DNA of 64,000 nt, from positions 7,503,501 through 7,567,500 of the forward strand of contig NZ_AP021879.1 of NCBI RefSeq assembly GCF_009689005.1. The letters are read 5' to 3'. The notes below the pieces were generated by a model that was not told where the DNA came from, did no database searches, and worked only from the letters and a program-made list of their open reading frames with translations. Shown piece after piece: positions 15,995 to 23,408 of the stretch (position 1 is the stretch's first letter; each line of letters begins with the position of its first letter). The position numbers were made by a program, and so were the translations under genes. Source of the DNA: Desulfosarcina ovata subsp. ovata (GTDB taxonomy: Bacteria > Desulfobacterota > Desulfobacteria > Desulfobacterales > Desulfosarcinaceae).

Positions 15995-17080
15995 GTGGAG
16001 ATCAACGTTAAACGCCAACAGGGCAATTTTTTTGTGAATGCCGCTTTTCGCAGCGCAGATTCAGGTGTTACCGCCCTGTACGGTCCGTCCGGTGCCGGTA
16101 AGACGTCCATCGTCAATATGGTGGCCGGCCTGATGCGGCCCGATGCCGGTCGTATCGCGGTCAACGGCCATTGCCTGTTTGATTCGGGCCAGGGGATCGA
16201 TCTGCCGCCGGAGCGGCGCCGCATCGGTTATGTGTTTCAGGATGGCCGGCTCCTGCCCCACCTGTCGGTGCGCAGCAATTTGACCTACGGCATGCGCCGG
16301 ACCCCGCCGGATCGGCGCTTCGTGGATCTGGATGCGGTGGTCGACCTGCTCGGTATCGGCCACCTGCTCGACCGGCGACCGGCGAAACTCTCCGGTGGCG
16401 AGAAGCAGCGCGTGGCCATCGGCCGGGCCCTGCTCACCAGTCCGGCCATGTTGCTGATGGACGAACCGCTGGCCTCCCTGGATGCCTCGCGCAAATCCGA
16501 AGTGATGCCATTCATTTCACGCTTGAGCCGGGAGTTTGCCATCCCGATTCTCTACGTCAGCCATGCCCTGGATGAAATTCTCAACCTGGCCAATCACATG
16601 GTGGTGCTGGAGAAGGGCGGCGTTCTGGCCCATGGACGATTGGAGGAGCTGCTGGCCCGGCCGGACCTGCACAGCCGCCTGGGCCCGGATGACAGCGGAT
16701 CGGTAATTTCAACCACCGTTGAGGTTCCCCAGGATGCCAGCGGCCTGACCCACCTTGGCTTCGGCGACTGTATTCTCAAGGTCGCTCCCATCGAGGCCTC
16801 CGCGGGCACGCCGGTGCGTGTGCGCGTTCCTGCCCGCAATGTGGCCATTGCCCTGGCGCCGCCGGGCCAAACCAGCTTTCAGAACGTTTTTGCCGGCAAG
16901 GTCGATGAGATTCTGGACAACCAAACCTTTTTTGTGGATGTGCGTTTGAACATCGGTGCGCCCCTGTGGGCGAGGATCACCCGCCAATCCTTCCAGGAAC
17001 TGGACCTGAAAACGGGTCAACCGGTGTTTGCGCTGATCAAGAGCGTGGCGGTGTCGCTGGGTAGCGGGAGGGAAGGATAG
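15995..17080 (+). CDS. modC: Molybdate ABC transporter ATP-binding protein
   Basis: 361 residues from a GTG at 15995, with GGAG upstream. Walker A is 'LYGPSGAGKTSIVNMVAG', the signature 'LSGGEKQRVAIGRALL', Walker B 'MLLMDEPLASLD' and the switch 'YVSHALDEIL'. The C-terminal third (about 290-358, 'NVFAGKVDEILDNQTFFVDVRLN') is a TOBE/Mop regulatory domain, as in true ModC. It completes the modABC system but is separated from modB by 161 bases containing the MITE-like repeat. Confidence 0.92.
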   Translation: MEINVKRQQGNFFVNAAFRSADSGVTALYGPSGAGKTSIVNMVAGLMRPDAGRIAVNGHCLFDSGQGIDLPPERRRIGYVFQDGRLLPHLSVRSNLTYGMRRTPPDRRFVDLDAVVDLLGIGHLLDRRPAKLSGGEKQRVAIGRALLTSPAMLLMDEPLASLDASRKSEVMPFISRLSREFAIPILYVSHALDEILNLANHMVVLEKGGVLAHGRLEELLARPDLHSRLGPDDSGSVISTTVEVPQDASGLTHLGFGDCILKVAPIEASAGTPVRVRVPARNVAIALAPPGQTSFQNVFAGKVDEILDNQTFFVDVRLNIGAPLWARITRQSFQELDLKTGQPVFALIKSVAVSLGSGREG

Positions 17081-17095
17081 CGATCGGCGTTGGAT

Positions 17096-17647
17096 TTACC
17101 CCTTAAACAGGGCGCACGCGCCGATCAGTTGGTTCAGGGCGTCCGGGGCGCGTGCATCCACCACGGCTCGGGGCGTGAACCCCCAGCGCTCGGCAACCGA
17201 TTCCACCAGCGTGCTCCGCACCGCCCAGATGTGCGTTTTGCCGGGTAACTCGATCAGCGCGGGCAGGCACGTTGCCCACCCTTGCCCCATCACCTCCAGT
17301 TTTCCCACCTCGTCAACAACGATGAGCGCTGCCGTGGCACAGCGACCCGTATCCAGCGCCCTTTTGCCGGCATGCATGCCTTGCGCATAGAATTCAAAGG
17401 CAATTTTCGCCCTGGCTTTTTCAGCGCGTCGAAAGGCCAGGGGTACGCGAATGCCGGATGAGAGGTCGACCAGATTGAACCCGGAGCGTCGGTTGTTTTC
17501 CCAAAGTCCTTCGGCAAGAATTCCGGCCACGGCAATCTGGTGCCGCCGGCACAAATCCACATAACGGGCGATCAGGGATGATTTGCCGGTGTGCTGGGGT
17601 GAGGTGACCATGACAATCGTGGGCGTCGTCGTCTTTTTTTCTTCCAT
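17096..17647 (-). CDS. THEP1-like nucleoside-triphosphatase (NTPase_1/DUF2478 family)
   Basis: 183 residues from ATG 17647. The frame can be extended to a GTG at 17662, but that codon lies inside the inserted IS element. Walker A is 'VTSPQHTGKSSLIARY', Walker B 'AALIVVDEVGKLEVMGQGW', and the end has 'WGFTPRAVVDARAPDALNQL', the pattern of small P-loop nucleotide triphosphatases often found beside molybdate genes. It converges on modC. An IS inserted 2 bases upstream of the start region has removed its native promoter. Confidence 0.75.
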   Translation of the reverse strand: MEEKKTTTPTIVMVTSPQHTGKSSLIARYVDLCRRHQIAVAGILAEGLWENNRRSGFNLVDLSSGIRVPLAFRRAEKARAKIAFEFYAQGMHAGKRALDTGRCATAALIVVDEVGKLEVMGQGWATCLPALIELPGKTHIWAVRSTLVESVAERWGFTPRAVVDARAPDALNQLIGACALFKG

Positions 17648-17657
17648 CCGTGTTTCC

Positions 17658-18831
17658 GGCACTGGTTCAGTTGAATAGGTGTTGTAAGTGGCAGAATATA
17701 CATAAAATAGCTGGACAATAGAAAATAAAAAATGTACGGTAATCTACCCCAACCATGATGAGAAGGAGTAGATTATGCTGTTATTTACATGCAAATGTCC
17801 CAATTGTTCGTCTGAAAATATCCGACATGACTATGTATATCGCACAATTTCTAACGGTGATAGGGAAATGTTTCTTTGTCAAGACTGCAAATATTCATTC
17901 TCAGAAACAAAAAACACCTTCCTGCAAGATATCAGAAAGCCTGTCAGTAAAATTTGGGAGGTCTTAAACGCCCGAACTGAGGGAACGTCACTCAATGCCA
18001 CCTGCCGGATCTTTAAAATCGCTAAAAACACCCTTCTTGCCTGGGAAAGAAAATTTTCCTATCTTTATAGTACTTTATTTATCTATTCAATGGCGCATAC
18101 GTTCATCCAGTCAGTCATTGAAGGTGATGAATTTTATACAAAAGTCAAAAAAAATGTTCCTGCTGAAGAATCTTCCGGATGGACTATTGTCCTCATGGAT
18201 AGAGCCAGCCGTTTCATTTGGGAAATGAGCTGCGGTAAAAAGGACAGGTCCCTTTTTGAAAAAGCAATCAAAACCCTGGCGGAACTTGTCAACCAAACTG
18301 AAGACATAACCCTTCTGACAGATGGTGAACGTCGATATGGAAAAATTCTATTTGAAATATGCCACGAGCTTTTTCAAACTGGCATGCGTGGTCGTCCTCG
18401 AAAAGTGTTGAAAAAGGGAGTCACCGTCAGGGTAAAAAACAAAGGATCCCAAGCCCATAAGAAAGGACGCAAAAGGCCAAAATACCAGACAACATGTCCT
18501 CAACACCCTGAGACCACAAACCATATTACAGATAAGGAAACACACGCCAATCACGTTGAAGCCAACAATGCTGCAATGCGCCGAAAATGTTCCGCGTATA
18601 GAAGAAAAACAAACACATATGCAAAATCAGAAACCGGTCTTCAACGCGTGTTGAACGTTTATTGGGTTATCCATAACTTCCTCAGAGTTCACTTTACGAC
18701 CAAAAAGGTGCCCGCTGTTAGTTTAGGAGTACTCGAATGCGAGATCACTCCAGAAGCACTTTTCAGTGCACAACATATTTAACTATTCAAAATTATGACT
18801 AATTAATTGCCTATTCAACTGAACCAGTGCC
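17658..18831 (+). mobile_element. Insertion sequence of the IS1/IS1595 type, complete, with 8-bp target duplication
   Basis: 1174 bp bounded by perfect 22-base terminal inverted repeats starting GGCACTGGTTCAGTTGAATA. It is flanked by direct repeats GTGTTTCC (17650-17657 and 18832-18839). The single transposase gene fills most of it. The target was the immediate 5' flank of the THEP1-like NTPase gene. The intact ends, intact gene and exact duplication indicate a recent insertion. Confidence 0.9.
17775..18782 (+). CDS. IS1/IS1595-type transposase with N-terminal zinc ribbon
   Basis: 335 residues. The N-terminus is a zinc ribbon ('CPNCSSEN' and 'CQDCKYSF'), followed by a helix-turn-helix ('LNATCRIFKIAKNTLLAWERKF'). 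The DDE-like catalytic part has 'IEGDEFYTK', 'ITLLTDGERRYGK' and 'HANHVEANNAAMRRK'. This matches single-ORF transposases of the IS1/IS1595 groups, which also make 8-bp duplications. An AGAAGGAG ribosome site precedes the ATG. It appears intact and is AT-richer than the host genes. Confidence 0.85.
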   Translation: MLLFTCKCPNCSSENIRHDYVYRTISNGDREMFLCQDCKYSFSETKNTFLQDIRKPVSKIWEVLNARTEGTSLNATCRIFKIAKNTLLAWERKFSYLYSTLFIYSMAHTFIQSVIEGDEFYTKVKKNVPAEESSGWTIVLMDRASRFIWEMSCGKKDRSLFEKAIKTLAELVNQTEDITLLTDGERRYGKILFEICHELFQTGMRGRPRKVLKKGVTVRVKNKGSQAHKKGRKRPKYQTTCPQHPETTNHITDKETHANHVEANNAAMRRKCSAYRRKTNTYAKSETGLQRVLNVYWVIHNFLRVHFTTKKVPAVSLGVLECEITPEALFSAQHI

Positions 18832-18886
18832 GTGTTTCCCGTTACTCGTTTTAAATCGTCTGCTCACCATTTATCGAATAAGGCTG

Positions 18887-19029
18887 GCGGAAAGAAATAA
18901 TTCCCCCAGATCGCGCCGGATTTGTGGTCGTCTACAAGGCGCTGGCACTGGTGCATATCGAGAATATGTGTCTGTGGCAGCAACGCGGTAGACGGGCGCA
19001 AAGACAAGCAGGATGGGGGAATTATTTAT
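18887..19029. repeat. Dispersed palindromic repeat, copy 1 (its right end is split off by a MITE)
   Basis: Core 18911-19012 reads, on the minus strand, very like 56577-56676 (shared TTGCGCCCGTCT, CGCGTTG, ACATA, ATGCA, GCGCCTTG, CCGGCGC blocks). The outer arms CGGAAAGAAATAATTCCCCC and GGGGGAATTATTTATTTCCG are inverted copies with one mismatch; the right arm is interrupted after 19029 by the 120-bp MITE and resumes at 19158. The whole would fold as a long hairpin. No protein is encoded. Confidence 0.65.
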
Positions 19030-19149
19030 GGCTCATCGCGGATTAGTGTGATTTTTCCCTATGATCAAAGTCATAGATATTTTACCCATTGATTTTACAT
19101 CAAAAATTAAAACAACATGTTTGATTTTCACACTAATCCGCGATGAGCC
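19030..19149. mobile_element. 120-bp MITE with ISL3-type ends, copy 1
   Basis: Starts GGCTCATCGCGGATTAGTGT and ends with its reverse complement. It is flanked by 8-bp direct repeats TTATTTAT (19022-19029 and 19150-19157). It is nearly identical to 38671-38790. The terminal sequence is the same as that of the ISL3 element at 58294-59715 (28 bases at one end), so this is a non-autonomous derivative mobilised by that transposase. It has inserted into the right arm of a palindromic repeat. Confidence 0.9.
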
Positions 19150-19157
19150 TTATTTAT

Positions 19158-19382
19158 TTCCGGCAACCTTACATAACCTTGCAGCATGTACTCCCCAAAG
19201 GCTTCCGTAGGGTGAGAGACTACAGCTTTCTGCACGCAAACGCCAAAAAGCTGCTATCGCTGGTTCAACTGGTCTTGCATGTGGTCATTCCGGAAATCGG
19301 GCTTCGCGGTCGTCCGGCATTCAAGTGCCCACGTTGTAAGTCACCCATGGTGGTCATCGGGTTTCGGTTGGAACCGGGATAG
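19158..19382 (+). pseudogene. IS91-family transposase, C-terminal fragment
   Basis: The frame reads 'LQHVLPKGFRRVRDYSFLHANAKKLL', followed by 'RPAFKCPRCKSPMVVIGF'. This is the well-known C-terminal region of IS91-type Y2 transposases, with the terminal zinc-ribbon CPRC. The N-terminal catalytic part is missing, and upstream DNA is the palindromic repeat and MITE. An ATG supplied by the MITE boundary is fortuitous. Confidence 0.7.
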
Positions 19383-19625
19383 TCACAACATCGGCAAAAA
19401 CCTGCCGTTCACTATTAATACAGGAGGACTCGCCGACTTTATGAAAAACATCAATGACCACTATGCCTGCTCAAGGCCGTCGCACGAGTACGCCCAAAAG
19501 AAGCTTCGATTTTCAAAGATCTGTATTCCCAGCCTTCTTCCGAAAAAGATATTTCCTTTATAAATAGATCATCCTTCAAGTCGGGCTTGTTCAACAACCG
19601 GATAAGATCGTGGCTTGCTGCGCTC
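19383..19625. other. Non-coding end of the IS91-like remnant
   Basis: No gene is seen. A hairpin with arms GGATAAGATCGTG and CACGATCTATCC (about 19600-19638) lies at the 3' end of the acyltransferase gene. It could be the terminator of that gene or the folded terminus of the IS91-like element. Confidence 0.35.
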
Positions 19626-20624
19626 TCACGATCTATCCTTATTCGTTTTCGTCAGCGCAAATATTGTTAAATCAAATATTTTTTGAATAATAAATGAACA
19701 ACAAATGATGCAAGGTAAACAAAGAAAAACCAAATAGAAAAATTGATATAAATATACTTCAGGAAAATATATTTTTTTAAAGTTTATGTAAATTAGACGA
19801 TGGAAAAGATACATACAATAACTTGAATAGCTAAGGAATATAATAATTTTGCAAGCATGTTTTGAAGATACAGATAAATATTTAAATGATTGAAATAGAA
19901 AGTATGAACATGATAAAATCATTGGGATATACATTAATAATTTTAGTTGCTCATGTGGAGCTTTAAAAAACGAAAAGATAACACTTGAAATCATTATAAT
20001 TATTGTAAAACTATTATTAGTTCTATGGATACTTTCATTTTTATTAGCGACAAATACACCCAAAGCGAATGAAGGAAAATACATTACAAATCTAACATCT
20101 AACATTCTTGTGAAATATGAGTATATCATTAATAAAGTAATAAAAATTAGGTAATAAAAAATTAAGCGGTTTGCTTTAATACTTTTAGAACAATGGATTA
20201 AAAATGGTGAAATAACATAAAATAAAATTAACATTGTAATGAACCAAAGAGTCACCGGGGCAGGCTTTAATAGCATTGAAATCATAACGCCAGCTTTAAC
20301 CGATGTGATAACATTTGATAAATTAAAAAGTGTGAATAAATAGATAGCAATTATATAAAGTGGGTAAATTCTAAGTAGTCGCTTTTTATAAAAAGCAATG
20401 ATATTATGTTTGTTAATTATTAGATCTTCGCCTCCAATAAAATACCCCGAGATAAAAACAAAAGTGCCGAGAATTATTAAAGTAAGCCTGCGGGTAAAAG
20501 GATTATAATATTCAGGGAATGCCTTTGTATAATTAAACATATGCCAAAATCCAACTATGTACAGTATGCTTAAACCTCTAAGTAGATCTATGCCGATGTT
20601 CCTATTTTTTATGAGATTGTTCAT
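19626..20624 (-). CDS. Acyltransferase 3 family membrane protein (OafA/YrhL type)
   Basis: 332 residues, about ten membrane segments. The start 'IGIDLLRGLSILYIVGFWHMF' has the family's N-terminal Arg and His positions, and further motifs 'FVFISGYFIGG', 'FYKKRLLRIYPLYI' and 'LWFITMLILFYVISPFLI' fit acyltransferase 3 enzymes that O-acetylate surface sugars. The gene is far richer in AT than its neighbours and stands alone among IS remnants, with no other glycan genes nearby. Horizontal acquisition is likely. An ATTATC leader without a clear ribosome site precedes the ATG. Confidence 0.85.
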   Translation of the reverse strand: MNNLIKNRNIGIDLLRGLSILYIVGFWHMFNYTKAFPEYYNPFTRRLTLIILGTFVFISGYFIGGEDLIINKHNIIAFYKKRLLRIYPLYIIAIYLFTLFNLSNVITSVKAGVMISMLLKPAPVTLWFITMLILFYVISPFLIHCSKSIKANRLIFYYLIFITLLMIYSYFTRMLDVRFVMYFPSFALGVFVANKNESIHRTNNSFTIIIMISSVIFSFFKAPHEQLKLLMYIPMILSCSYFLFQSFKYLSVSSKHACKIIIFLSYSSYCMYLFHRLIYINFKKIYFPEVYLYQFFYLVFLCLPCIICCSFIIQKIFDLTIFALTKTNKDRS

Positions 20625-20844
20625 ATTATCTCCACGCTAACATTAGTTACTAAAGTTTCCCCTTTTTGAAAGCAGCCCGGCGGGGTGAGTACTACTAAAG
20701 AATGTTGATATTACCTGTAATAACAAATAGTTAGTAAAACAGCGGTCGTCTGTAGCCTATTGTAATCATTACAGGACAGGTATAGGAACCGATTTTTGGT
20801 GATATGATATATATTTATAGTTAATACAATATGTTAGTGCTAAT

Positions 20845-21480
20845 TGCGAGGCTCGGTTGTGGTATATTTCTTCTTCCACAAACAAACAACCCAACCGAAG
20901 GCCTCGCATGCTTATCCTACACGACATCCTTGAAAAACTCAAAAACGAATTTGCTCAGTCCAGTAAAGGTCAGGAACGGGGGATATGGTTCGTATACACG
21001 ATCGTGGCGATCATTGTTCCTTTCGCCTCATCAAGGACCTCAAACATTCTACGGTGCTTGAAGACGGTGTTCGGCTTTTCCGGGATCGGTCGTAAAAAGT
21101 TCTATACCTTCATGGCATCCCCACGGATTCCATGGCAACGGTTATAACTGATTCCGCAGCCAACGACCGGCTGGCTCTGGATGACAGTATCAACGCCAAG
21201 ACAGGCAAGAAGATTTTCGCTTGCGACAAGGTTTTCGAGGCCGCCCGCGTAAATATGGCCGCAAGCTGGGGAATGCGGCGGCGCTGGCCGTTCGATTCAA
21301 ATCACTGGCAAAGGAATACATCGTCAACCTGTATGGCCGCAACCGGAACGTCGTAGCCTATGAACGCGTGGTGATGCTCAAGACCATCCGATGTGCGGTC
21401 AAGGTGGTCTGGATCTATCGTAAGACGCAGTGGGTGGCACTTTATTCCACCGACCTGTCCCTTTCGGCTTTCGGCTGAGT
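20845..21480 (+). pseudogene. Broken DDE transposase (IS4/IS701-like remnant)
   Basis: Pieces of one transposase are spread over three frames. An N-terminal part starts at ATG 20908 ('LHDILEKLKNEFAQ', 'TSNILRCLKTVFGFSGIGRKKFYTFM'). A middle part has 'RLALDDSINAKTGKKIFACDKVF' near 21170-21240. A C-terminal part has 'GRPRKYGRKLGNAAALAVRF', 'VNLYGRNRNVVAYERVVMLK' and 'RKTQWVALYSTDLSLS' to 21478. Frameshifts and an internal deletion separate them, and the end of the protein is missing. An inverted repeat around 20847 and 20894 may be its left end. Confidence 0.7.
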
Positions 21481-21584
21481 CTCCTTATAATGTGATGAAA
21501 ATCGGGTTAGATCAGAATCTCCGCGTCAATTATGCGGTTAATCTCCGTTTGCCAGTACTCCAGCATCTCCATTTTTAGAGCCCG

Positions 21585-21775
21585 TGGGAGGCGGCATCGC
21601 CATATTCCAAGGGTGCGAGAATGTCATCGTCGGCGATGCCGCAACATTGCTGTAGGGTTATGGGGTAGGCAACCATTCTGGAGTTGACCGCTTTTTTATC
21701 GGCAGGGGGACAACTTGTGAAAATCGAGCTGGCCGCAGTTCGTGCAGCGATATCCTTTGAATGTAAATCGTATTG
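21585..21775 (-). pseudogene. Probable IS91-like transposase N-terminal remnant
   Basis: On the minus strand the frame from about 21770 gives 'TFKGYRCTNCGQLDFHKLSPCR', resembling the N-terminal cysteine motif of IS91-type transposases, then stops. A short inverted repeat (GGCATCGCC/GGCGATGCC, 21592-21645) follows. The call is tentative. Confidence 0.35.
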
Positions 21776-21779
21776 ATGT

Positions 21780-22409
21780 GGATTTTGAAAAAAATTATAA
21801 ATAAAATAATTTAAATAAAATCAGATAGAAAAAAGAATTTTAGAGTGGAATAGGCACAAACAGATTTTAATGAAAACAATAAAAATGTCACTAATTGAGG
21901 ATTGTTCAAGCATGGTATTCAATTATTTGTCGATATTTATTTTTGTCCAGAGGCTTTTTGGAACGAGTCTAAATATAGATTCAATAAGATGATTGGGGCT
22001 GTTCGGATGGGGCATTGAAGCCGATTGGAGGAATGTCTGGCCTATCTTGGATATTTAGAATAGAACTCAATATAAATAAACAAATAATATTAATCAGTTG
22101 ATAGCTTTAAGTTTTTCATACCGAAGTAGTCTATATAAAAAATAATATACTGAAAAATATGGAAAATATTAATTTTATTTTTGGATAACAAAAAAAGTTC
22201 TTGACAAAGCGGAGGTATTGTCTTTGAATGGCACTCAGCTTAGGTGAACAGTATTCATAATTTAACAAAATCTCATATTTTATGCGAGCAGGCTATAAAA
22301 AAACCCATCTTTAATACTCTGGCCGCCTGTTATACTTGCTTGCTTGCCTGTTTGTGGTTTCAACGATGATCATAATGACAACATAATGATTGATCAAAGG
22401 AGGATTACC
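21780..22409. other. AT-rich non-coding region and leader of the glycyl-radical operon
   Basis: About 630 bases with no gene-like frame. Near its right end, TTGACA at 22201 with TTGAAT 17 bases on is a possible promoter, and TGGCACTCAGCTTAG at 22230-22244 has the -24 half of a sigma-54 promoter but a poor -12. AAAGGAGG at 22397-22404 is a strong ribosome site for the split gamma-subunit gene at 22410. Confidence 0.45.
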
Positions 22410-22427
22410 ATGACGATTTGTGGCGAA
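22410..22427 (+). pseudogene. 5' fragment of an X-succinate synthase gamma-subunit gene (bssC-like), split by a transposon
   Basis: A start codon 6 bases after AAAGGAGG encodes M-T-I-C-G-E before the transposon begins at 22428; with the first element bases the frame reads one more Cys and a stop. The rest of the gene continues at 26736. Joining the two halves without the element and one GGCGAA copy gives 58 residues with Cys at 4, 7, 27 and 51, the length and cysteine layout of BssC-type subunits that carry a HiPIP-like [4Fe-4S] cluster. Confidence 0.88.
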
Positions 22428-22451
22428 TGCTAAGGCAAAAATAGTGTAACG
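22428..22451 (+). repeat. Left terminal inverted repeat of the transposon
   Basis: 24 bases, TGCTAAGGCAAAAATAGTGT then AACG, exactly complementary to 26712-26735. A weaker inner copy (TTGCAAAATAATGTAAC, 22537-22553) is probably a second transposase-binding site. Confidence 0.92.
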
Positions 22452-22739
22452 CTTCCCGTTCTGTTTATTCAGGCCCCGTTTAAAAAATATCCCAAATATA
22501 TTAATGCGTTAGTGATCATTGGCTGCCTTTAGGACGTTGCAAAATAATGTAACTTTTTCATCGTATTTCAGGCCTTGAAGCATCTTATGCCGCTGCGCGT
22601 TAGCGGTTAATAGAGAAACGATGCAATAACAATCGACTTTACGAGAGTTAAAAAAAGTTACGATGTGGGATTTAGATTAACAGGTCTTGGGAGAAAGCTG
22701 ATTCGCCGCAGAGTGAGGGAAGAGATTGTTTTTTGGAGC

Positions 22740-23408
22740 CTACATGGGATGAAGATTGGCGAGAAAGTCGACCGCCAGATTTAAATCGACGAAGCTATGG
22801 CCCAGTTCTTTGGCCTTGTCGCGGCAATCCGTGCAAATTTCCTTGAATTTTCTCATATCGCCCCTGGTGGCCACATAAATCTGTTCGATGGCTTCAGATT
22901 CAAAATCCTTGTATTCCAGGATGAAATCCTCGACTACGATGGGATACAGAATCAAGGTTTTCAATCGGCTGAGGATATCCGGATGCTGGCTGGTCAAATA
23001 TGTCCTCACCTTTGGCAGTCCGGCCAAAACGATGGGCACGTGCGCGTCCATGATTCGTTTCAGGTAGGGCCAAACCCTTTTTTCGATGTCATTGGCCTCG
23101 TCGATGATGATGTAATAATCGGTCAGATTGCGGATCAGCTTCAAATGATGGGGCGTGCGCCGATAAGTGGCCACCGCCTCGTAGTTCAACCCTTGAAGGA
23201 TGGAGGCCAACATTTCATGCACATTGAAAAGCGACTCCACCCATACGCCTTGAAGTTTTTTGGGTTTGAGCAGTTCGAGGAAACGAGTTTTTCCGACACC
23301 ATATTCGCCCTCGATCAATACGCTCTGTCCCCGGTAGATCCGGTTGTATACCGCGGATAGATAGGAGACCCGGCGCTTATCGTTTATAAAACTTTGTTTT
23401 CGCTGCAT
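22740..23408 (-). CDS. AAA ATPase of the transposon (TniB/TnsC/IstB-like)
   Basis: 222 residues from ATG 23408 (the frame can start at a TTG, 23453). Walker A is 'LIEGEYGVGKTRFLELL', Walker B 'YYIIIDEANDIEKRVWPYL', and a later 'PIVLAGLPKVRTYL' fits sensor I of AAA_22 proteins. Such ATPases select targets and activate DDE transposases in the Tn7, Tn552/Tn5090, Mu and IS21 groups. It overlaps the transposase gene end by 25 bases, so the two are coupled. The length is short, like TniB and IstB and unlike TnsC. Confidence 0.82.
   Translation of the reverse strand: MQRKQSFINDKRRVSYLSAVYNRIYRGQSVLIEGEYGVGKTRFLELLKPKKLQGVWVESLFNVHEMLASILQGLNYEAVATYRRTPHHLKLIRNLTDYYIIIDEANDIEKRVWPYLKRIMDAHVPIVLAGLPKVRTYLTSQHPDILSRLKTLILYPIVVEDFILEYKDFESEAIEQIYVATRGDMRKFKEICTDCRDKAKELGHSFVDLNLAVDFLANLHPM

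Noticed and set aside
22201..22244. Sigma-54 promoter of the split gamma-subunit operon
   Set aside because: TGGCAC is present, but the -12 element (TTAG) departs from TTGC; a sigma-70-like TTGACA/TTGAAT pair is as likely.
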